Source: Tianweitania sediminis
GTDB lineage: Bacteria > Pseudomonadota > Alphaproteobacteria > Rhizobiales > Rhizobiaceae
Assembly (NCBI RefSeq): GCF_017813335.1
Contig: NZ_JAGIYY010000001.1
Coordinates: 310,001 to 374,000 of the forward strand
Reading direction: 5' to 3'
DNA: 64,000 bases
Below are positions 58,759-64,000 of the stretch, piece by piece. The first letter of the stretch is position 1, and each line of letters opens with the position of its first letter. The notes under the pieces are model-generated. The model saw only the letters and a program-made list of their open reading frames with translations, was not told where the DNA came from and did no database searches. A program made the translations under genes and the position numbers.

Positions 58759-60357
58759 TCACGCGTCCAGCAACGACTGCAACGTTTCAAGCCGATCGGC
58801 TTCCGCGGATGGCTTGTCCCAGCGCAACCGGCTGATGCGCGGAAAACGCATCGCCACGCCGGAACGGTGGCGGGTGGACCGGTTCAGCCCCTCGAACGCC
58901 ACTTCAAACACAAGGCCGGTTTTGGTGTCGGCCCGCACGGAGCGCACCGGGCCGAAGCGTTCAACCGTATTGTCGCGAACGAACTTGTCGATCTGCTTCA
59001 GCTCCTGGTCGGTGAAGCCGAAATAAGCCTTTCCAACAGGCACCAGCTCGGGCGCGTCTTCCGGGCCGGTCCAAACGCCGAACGTGTAATCCGAATAATA
59101 GCTGGCGCGTCGGCCGCTGCCGCGCTGGGCGTACATCAACACGGCATCCACCGTGTAGGGATCACGCTTCCACTTAAACCAGGGGCCCTTGGGGCGGCCT
59201 GGCAGATAGGGGGTGTCCCAGCGCTTGGCCATGATCCCCTCGATGATCGGATGCGGTGGGCGCTTGCGCTTTTCGTCCAGCTCTTCCCAGCTGGTGAACG
59301 GCACGAAGCGCGACACGTCAAACCGATCCGGATCAAGCGCTGCCACAAACGCTTCCAGATGCTTCCTCCGCTCCACGAAAGCCAGCGGGCGAAGGTCCTC
59401 ATCGCCGGCCTGCAGAATATCGTAGCAGCGCACGAAGACCGGATACTGCGCCTGCACTTTGGGGGACACGCTTTTGCGGTTCAAGCGCTGCTGGAGATCG
59501 GAAAAGGTCGCCGTGCGGCCGGTTGGGCTACCGACAAGCAGTTCGCCATCCACCACGCCATTGAAGTGCACCGCATTCATCAGGTCCGGGAAGGAACCGG
59601 AGTTATCATCGCCGGTGCGCGAATAAAGACGCCGCGCGTCGCCGCTTGCGACGATCTGGACGCGGATGCCGTCCCATTTCCATTCCGCGCAATAGTCCTT
59701 CGGATCAAGCCGCGGATAATCGGCTTCGGTCATCGGATTGGACAGCATCACCGGCCGGAACAGCGCCTGCGCCGTTGGCACGGGCTTGTCGGCCCGTCCT
59801 TCCAGCCAGGCAAAGAGATCACCATAAGGCGCGTGGAGCCCGTGCCAGAGTTCCTCGATCTCGTTGATCTCGATGCCGCCAAGATCGGCCAGGGCCTGCT
59901 TGGCAAGCCTTGCGGAAACACCGACGCGCAGCTCGCCCGTGGCGAGCTTGATGATCGCGAAGCGCTCCGAAGCGGTGGACTGATCAAGCAGCGCCGCCAC
60001 CACGGCTGGCGCATCGGAGCGACTGACCTGGCTGAGCTCGCGGGCGACTTCCGCCAGCGGAACCCCATCGCCAGCACCTGCATTTCCGGTCGGCCAAACC
60101 AGGCTGATGGTTTCGGCGAGGTCCCCGACGAAGTTGTAGGAATAGCCGAACAAGACGGGGTCCATCCGCTCGGACACCATTGCGCGCAGGATTGCCGGCT
60201 TCACGGACGGGAAGTCGAGATCGCCGATCAGCGCGGCCAAGGCCAGCCCGCGGTCCGGATCGGGGGTGGCGCGAAAATAATCCACCATCAGCTGAAGCTT
60301 GCGGTTGCGCGACGGCGTCAGGACGAGGCGATCGAGGAGTTCGGCAAAAGCGCGCAT
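58759..60357 (-). CDS. ATP-dependent DNA ligase (repair-cluster type)
   Basis: A 532-residue ligase with an N-terminal DNA-binding helical domain (about 1-200). The adenylation domain has the nucleophile K227 in EWKWDGIRVQ (KxDG), YSRTGDDNSGSFPD (motif Ia/III region), GVVDGELLVG (motif III Glu) and EGIMAKRWDTPY (motif IV). The OB-fold has GPWFKWKRDPYTVDAVLM (motif V KWK). It seals nicks or broken ends with ATP. It overlaps the MBL-fold exonuclease gene (TGATG) and lies near an Lhr-type helicase, the conserved ligase/exonuclease/Lhr/MPE repair neighbourhood. Length and motifs are complete. Confidence 0.9.
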   Translation of the reverse strand: MRAFAELLDRLVLTPSRNRKLQLMVDYFRATPDPDRGLALAALIGDLDFPSVKPAILRAMVSERMDPVLFGYSYNFVGDLAETISLVWPTGNAGAGDGVPLAEVARELSQVSRSDAPAVVAALLDQSTASERFAIIKLATGELRVGVSARLAKQALADLGGIEINEIEELWHGLHAPYGDLFAWLEGRADKPVPTAQALFRPVMLSNPMTEADYPRLDPKDYCAEWKWDGIRVQIVASGDARRLYSRTGDDNSGSFPDLMNAVHFNGVVDGELLVGSPTGRTATFSDLQQRLNRKSVSPKVQAQYPVFVRCYDILQAGDEDLRPLAFVERRKHLEAFVAALDPDRFDVSRFVPFTSWEELDEKRKRPPHPIIEGIMAKRWDTPYLPGRPKGPWFKWKRDPYTVDAVLMYAQRGSGRRASYYSDYTFGVWTGPEDAPELVPVGKAYFGFTDQELKQIDKFVRDNTVERFGPVRSVRADTKTGLVFEVAFEGLNRSTRHRSGVAMRFPRISRLRWDKPSAEADRLETLQSLLDA

Positions 60358-61370
60358 CAGTCTTCCGCCTCATCCTCATAGCCGACAAGGTGAAGCGGCT
60401 GCGCCCGCAACCCGTTGAGTTCGCACCAGCGCACAAGCGCTTCCTCGCGGCCATGGGTGACCCAGATTTCACCTGCGCCGGTTTCCTCGATGGTCACGCA
60501 AAGCTCGTCCCAATCGCAATGATCGGAAATGATCAGAGGCAGTTCCACGCCGCGCTGGCGGGCACGCTGGCGCACCCCCATCCATCCGGAGGCGAAGGCT
60601 GCCACAGGATCGGCAAAGCGGCGCGCCCAGCGGTCGGCGAAGGATGACGGCGTGCCGACCACGACCGTGCCGGCAAAGTCTTTCTTGGAGCCTTTTTCCA
60701 GCGTCGCCGGCAAAAGCGCGCCCAGCGCCACCCCTTGTGTCTCGTAATAATCGCAGAGCTTCTGCAGGGCTCCGTGGATGTAAATCGGCTCGTCGTAACC
60801 GGCGTCCCGCAGTTCGCGGATCACACGCTGCGCCTTTCCCAACGCATAGGCACCGACCATGTGCGTGCGGTCGGGGAACTGCCGCACGGAGCGAAGCAGC
60901 TTGGCGATCTCGGCCTTGGAGTCGGGATGGCGAAACACCGGCAAGGCGAAGGTGGCTTCGGTGATGAAGATGTCGCAGGGCACCAGTTCGAATGGCTGGC
61001 AACTCGGATCATGGCGACGCTTGTAATCACCAGACGCCACAATGCGCAGGCCTCCACACTCGACCGCGATCTGCGCGGAGCCAAGCACATGGCCGGCGGG
61101 ATGGAAGGTCACCGTGACGTCGCCGACCTTTTGCGGCACACCCCAATCGGCGGGTTGGCTTGTTTGGGCGAAATCGGCTCCATAGCGGATCGCCATGATG
61201 TCCAGCGTTTGCTGCGTGGCCATCACGGCGCTGTTGCCGGGTCGCGCATGATCGCCATGGCCATGCGTGATCAACGCACGGGGTACGGGCCGGACAGGGT
61301 CGATGTATAAATCGCCAGGAGGGCAATAAAGCCCTTCCGGTCGGGGATGAAGCAGGTCATGGCCGCGCAT
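60357..61370 (-). CDS. ligase-associated DNA exonuclease, metallo-beta-lactamase/beta-CASP fold
   Basis: A 337-residue nuclease. The metal site is ITHGHGDHARPGN (HxHxDH, about residues 38-45), with further ligands in HPAGHVLGSAQIAV (His) and VASGDYKRRHDPSC (Asp). The C-terminal beta-CASP part includes YALGKAQRVIRELRDAGYDEPIYIHG and DHCDWDELCVTIEETGAGEIWVTHGREEAL. It probably trims DNA ends before sealing by the overlapping ligase. ATG 61370 is preferred to a GTG two codons earlier. It is divergent from the TPR-methyltransferase. Confidence 0.88.
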   Translation of the reverse strand: MRGHDLLHPRPEGLYCPPGDLYIDPVRPVPRALITHGHGDHARPGNSAVMATQQTLDIMAIRYGADFAQTSQPADWGVPQKVGDVTVTFHPAGHVLGSAQIAVECGGLRIVASGDYKRRHDPSCQPFELVPCDIFITEATFALPVFRHPDSKAEIAKLLRSVRQFPDRTHMVGAYALGKAQRVIRELRDAGYDEPIYIHGALQKLCDYYETQGVALGALLPATLEKGSKKDFAGTVVVGTPSSFADRWARRFADPVAAFASGWMGVRQRARQRGVELPLIISDHCDWDELCVTIEETGAGEIWVTHGREEALVRWCELNGLRAQPLHLVGYEDEAED

Positions 61371-61452
61371 GATCACCTAGATGTGGCGCCGAGGCCCTTG
61401 CGCAAGTCTGCGCCGCACAGCATAGGCGGCGACCCTCGTTTCAGGCACTCCT

Positions 61453-62355
61453 ATGGTTATTGCCTCGCTTTCTTCCGGTGACCTCCTGGCCGACCGGCGC
61501 GCCGATTATGCCGAAATGCTGGCGGAAGGCGGTGACCTTGTGGCCGCCGCCGAGCTGATGGCCGCCGCCATGGAGCTCGCACCCGCCTGGGCGGCGGGAT
61601 GGTTTCGCCTGGGCGAGTTGCGGGAAAAGGGTGGCGACATGCGCGGGGCCGCCCAAGCATGGCGCGAGGCATTGCGCCTCGAACCGGCCGACCGCTTGGG
61701 GGCCACGCTGAAGCTCGCGCTGATTGGCGAAGCCAGTGTCCCCGAAACGCCGCCGGCCGAGTTCGTGGAAGCGCTGTTCGATGATTATGCCGACCGCTTC
61801 GATGCCTCGCTCCTCGGCAAGCTCGATTATCGCGTTCCGCAGCTGATCGAGGCCGCCATACAAGGCAGCGGCCGATCCCGCTTCAGCCATGGCGTTGATC
61901 TTGGTTGCGGCACCGGGCTGATGGGGGAGAAACTGCGGCCGATCTGTGAGCGCCTCGATGGCATTGATCTTTCCGCCGAGATGCTGCGCAAGGCTGAAGC
62001 GCGCGGTGTTTATGACCGCTTGATCAAGGGCGACATCAGCGAATGGGAAGCCGGCAGGTGGGTCGACCTCGTCACGGCTGCCGACGTCTTCATGTATGTC
62101 GGGACACTCGACACCGTTTTCCGCCAGGTGGCGGGCATGCTGGCGCGGAACGGGCTCTTCGTGTTTTCTGTTGAAGTGTCGGACGGCGACGAGCTCGTGC
62201 TGAGGGAGTCCCGCCGCTACGCCCATTCGCAAGCCTATGTCGAACGTGAACTGGCCGCCGCCGGCTTGCAGCTTTGGGCGATCACCCGCGAAACGATCCG
62301 GCAGGATCGCGGCGAGGCGATCAAAGGGCTGGTGGTGGTGGCAGCACCAAGCTGA
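61453..62355 (+). CDS. class I SAM-dependent methyltransferase with N-terminal TPR repeats
   Basis: A 300-residue protein. Residues about 10-85 hold two TPR-like helix pairs (AEMLAEGGDLVAAAELMAAAMELAPAWAAGWFRLGELREKGGDMRGAAQAWREALRLEP). Residues about 100-300 are a methyltransferase with motif I HGVDLGCGTGLMGE, IDLSAEMLRKA (acidic end of beta 2), and VTAADVFMYVGTLD (motif IV region). The chemical target is unknown, protein being likely given the TPR part. It sits between the repair nuclease (divergent, 82 bp) and the Lhr-type helicase (51 bp downstream, same strand). Confidence 0.83.
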   Translation: MVIASLSSGDLLADRRADYAEMLAEGGDLVAAAELMAAAMELAPAWAAGWFRLGELREKGGDMRGAAQAWREALRLEPADRLGATLKLALIGEASVPETPPAEFVEALFDDYADRFDASLLGKLDYRVPQLIEAAIQGSGRSRFSHGVDLGCGTGLMGEKLRPICERLDGIDLSAEMLRKAEARGVYDRLIKGDISEWEAGRWVDLVTAADVFMYVGTLDTVFRQVAGMLARNGLFVFSVEVSDGDELVLRESRRYAHSQAYVERELAAAGLQLWAITRETIRQDRGEAIKGLVVVAAPS

Positions 62356-62406
62356 ACGTCAACAGCGTCTGTGGCGTAGCGGGCTGCCGCACCCTATCTT
62401 TCCCGC

Positions 62407-64000
62407 GTGACAAAAGCCGCCGCGGTTCCCCTGCCTCTCGACCCAACACTGCCGGCGCGGTTGCCCGAGCCGTTTCTGCGCTGGTTCGCCAAGAAGGGCT
62501 GGGCGCCGCGGCCGCATCAGCTTGATCTGCTTGGGCGGGCGCAGGCCGGACGCTCCGTGCTTCTGATTGCGCCGACCGGGGCGGGGAAAACCTTAGCCGG
62601 ATTCCTGCCGAGCCTGACCGACCTTGCTGAGCGGCCCAAGAAGAAACCTGGCGAGCCGGGCCGCGGCGTCCATACGCTTTATATCAGCCCCTTGAAGGCG
62701 CTGGCCGTCGACATCGAGCGCAACCTGACGACTCCGGTGACGGAGATCGGGCTGCCGGTGACGCTGGAAACCCGGACCGGTGATACGCCGCAGTTCAAGC
62801 GACAGCGCCAGAAGCTCGCGCCACCTAATATTCTCCTCACCACGCCGGAACAGTTGGCGCTGCTCATTGCATCTCCTGACGCGGATCGGTTCTTTGCCGA
62901 CCTGCGTTACATCGTCCTTGACGAGTTGCATTCGCTTGTGACGTCCAAGCGTGGCCAGTTGCTGTCGCTGGGTTTGGCGCGGCTGCGCAAGCTACGACCC
63001 GATCTCCAGGCGATCGGCCTTTCGGCCACGGTGGCTGAACCGGACGAACTACGGCGCTGGTTGGTGAGCCAGAACGACCTCCAAGAGATGGCGGATGTCA
63101 TCACCGTGCAGGGCGGCGCGAAGCCTGACATCACCATTCTCCAGTCGGAAGAGCGGGTTCCCTGGGCCGGACACACCAGTCGTTATGCCATTCCCGAAGT
63201 TCTTCAGGCCATCAAGGATCACAAGACCACGCTCCTTTTCGTGAACACGCGATCGCAGGCCGAGATGCTGTTTTCCGAACTGTGGCGCATCAACGACGAA
63301 ACGCTGCCGATCGCGCTCCATCATGGCTCGCTCGACGTGTCGCAGCGCCGGCGCGTGGAAAAGGCCATGGAAACAAACAGCCTGCGCGCCATCGTTGCGA
63401 CCTCTACGCTCGATCTCGGCATCGATTGGGGCGACGTGGATCTCGTGATCCATGTCGGCGCGCCGAAGGGGGCGAGCCGGCTGGCCCAGCGCATCGGCCG
63501 CTCCAACCACCGCATGGATGAGCCCAGCAAGGCGATCCTCGTGCCGGCCAATCGCTTCGAGGTACTGGAATGCGAGGCGGCACTGGAAGCGAACTACCTG
63601 GGGGCGCAGGACACGCCCCCGCTGGTCGACGGCGGCTTGGATGTGCTGGCGCAGCATATCCTTGGAATGGCCTGTGCGGCACCTTTCGATGCCGATGTGC
63701 TTTATGCCGAGGTCTGTAGTGCGGCGCCTTATGTCGATCTGCCGCGCGACCAGTTCGACCGTGTGCTCGATTTCGTCGCAACCGGCGGGTACGCGCTGAA
63801 GAGCTATGAGCGCTACGCCAAGATCCGGCAAACCAAGGAGGGGCTTTGGCGCATCAGCCATCCGCGCTTTGCGCAGCAATATCGGCTCAACGTCGGCACG
63901 ATCATCGAAGTGCCGGCCTTGAATGTCCGCTACACCAGCAGCGGACGGCGCGGTCCCGCGCGCGGCGGCATGACGCTCGGCAAGATCGAGGAAGCCTTTC
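62407..64000 (+). CDS. lhr: Lhr-type ATP-dependent DNA helicase, N-terminal part (runs off window)
   Basis: About 531 codons are present from GTG 62407 with no stop before the window end. Superfamily 2 helicase motifs in order: HQLDLLGRAQAGRSVLLIAPTGAGKT (Q-region and Walker A), ISPLKALAVD (Ia), TTPEQLALL (Ib), LDELHSL (motif II, DELH in place of the usual DEVH), IGLSATVAE (III), LLFVNTRSQAE (IV), VATSTLDLGIDWGDVDLVI (V) and QRIGRSNHR (VI). A winged-helix region and the Lhr-specific domain follow. Its neighbourhood with an ATP-dependent ligase and MBL exonuclease marks the ligase-associated Lhr (Lhr-Core-like) group. A metallophosphoesterase gene is expected just beyond the edge. Confidence 0.9.
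   Translation, partial: MTKAAAVPLPLDPTLPARLPEPFLRWFAKKGWAPRPHQLDLLGRAQAGRSVLLIAPTGAGKTLAGFLPSLTDLAERPKKKPGEPGRGVHTLYISPLKALAVDIERNLTTPVTEIGLPVTLETRTGDTPQFKRQRQKLAPPNILLTTPEQLALLIASPDADRFFADLRYIVLDELHSLVTSKRGQLLSLGLARLRKLRPDLQAIGLSATVAEPDELRRWLVSQNDLQEMADVITVQGGAKPDITILQSEERVPWAGHTSRYAIPEVLQAIKDHKTTLLFVNTRSQAEMLFSELWRINDETLPIALHHGSLDVSQRRRVEKAMETNSLRAIVATSTLDLGIDWGDVDLVIHVGAPKGASRLAQRIGRSNHRMDEPSKAILVPANRFEVLECEAALEANYLGAQDTPPLVDGGLDVLAQHILGMACAAPFDADVLYAEVCSAAPYVDLPRDQFDRVLDFVATGGYALKSYERYAKIRQTKEGLWRISHPRFAQQYRLNVGTIIEVPALNVRYTSSGRRGPARGGMTLGKIEEAF

Noticed and set aside
58867-60381. 504-codon plus-strand open frame
   Set aside because: It is antisense to the DNA ligase, whose adenylation motifs are complete; the antisense translation resembles nothing.
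1-64000. CRISPR arrays, insertion sequences, integrases, prophage genes
   Set aside because: No regularly spaced repeats, transposase or integrase motifs, or terminal inverted repeats with target duplications were seen on reading both strands.

Overview
The window is GC-rich, gene-dense DNA from an alphaproteobacterium, most likely of the Hyphomicrobiales (Rhizobium/Mesorhizobium/Phyllobacteriaceae-like). The grounds are the large number of solute importers (two branched-chain-amino-acid-type ABC systems, one spermidine/putrescine-type ABC system, one TRAP system, one tripartite tricarboxylate system), a pair resembling the rhizobial mixed-linkage beta-glucan genes bgsB-bgsA, and the ligase/exonuclease/Lhr repair cluster at the right end. 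No rRNA, insertion sequence, integrase, phage gene or CRISPR array was seen. The genus assignment is inference.

Layout. 0-8.3 kb: two SDRs (one cut by the window edge) and a class III aminotransferase on the minus strand. These are divergent from an acetylpolyamine-amidohydrolase-like HDAC protein that leads a urea/short-chain-amide-type ABC operon (permeases, ATPases, Tat-signal binding protein). 8.5-12.8 kb: an unusually long amidase with a C-terminal extension, then a hybrid histidine kinase. 13.1-17.4 kb: a membrane-fusion protein and GT2 synthase (bgsBA-like), convergent with an orphan dCache-HAMP sensor. 17.7-25.2 kb: an eight-gene minus-strand operon (spermidine-type ABC importer, NodB-fold deacetylase/cyclic-imidase-like enzyme, two SDRs, amidase) with a divergent MarR regulator. 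26.3-35.5 kb: a second branched-chain-type ABC system whose LivM-like permease carries a complete alpha/beta hydrolase at its C-terminus, flanked by two M20 deacylases and a COG3618 amidohydrolase. 35.7-38.8 kb: AraC regulator, PLP aminotransferase, DUF1330 protein and Lrp regulator.

39.0-50.5 kb looks like one catabolic regulon. It holds a flavin reductase and a luciferase-like monooxygenase, two SDRs, a YciI protein, two alpha/beta hydrolases, a TRAP transporter, an FMN alpha-hydroxyacid dehydrogenase, a 2-keto-4-pentenoate-hydratase-like enzyme and an IclR regulator. Repeated TTCC/GGAA-type sites lie in its promoter gaps. 50.8-56.5 kb: a HutC-type GntR regulator, an ornithine-cyclodeaminase-family protein, a signal-less PhnD-like protein and a TctABC transporter, tied together by two nearly identical GTATAGAC operators. 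56.6-56.9 kb: a frameshifted relic of an FCD-type GntR regulator.

A tRNA-Thr(CGT) at 56.9 kb separates this catabolic block from housekeeping-type genes: two uncharacterised proteins, ATP-dependent DNA ligase, ligase-associated MBL-fold exonuclease, a TPR-methyltransferase, and the start of an Lhr-type helicase that runs off the window. Overall this is a patchwork of import-plus-catabolism modules for amides, polyamine-like nitrogen compounds, amino-acid derivatives and at least one unknown carbon skeleton, each with its own local regulator. The most unusual single gene is the permease-hydrolase fusion. Substrates are inferred from families, not shown by sequence.
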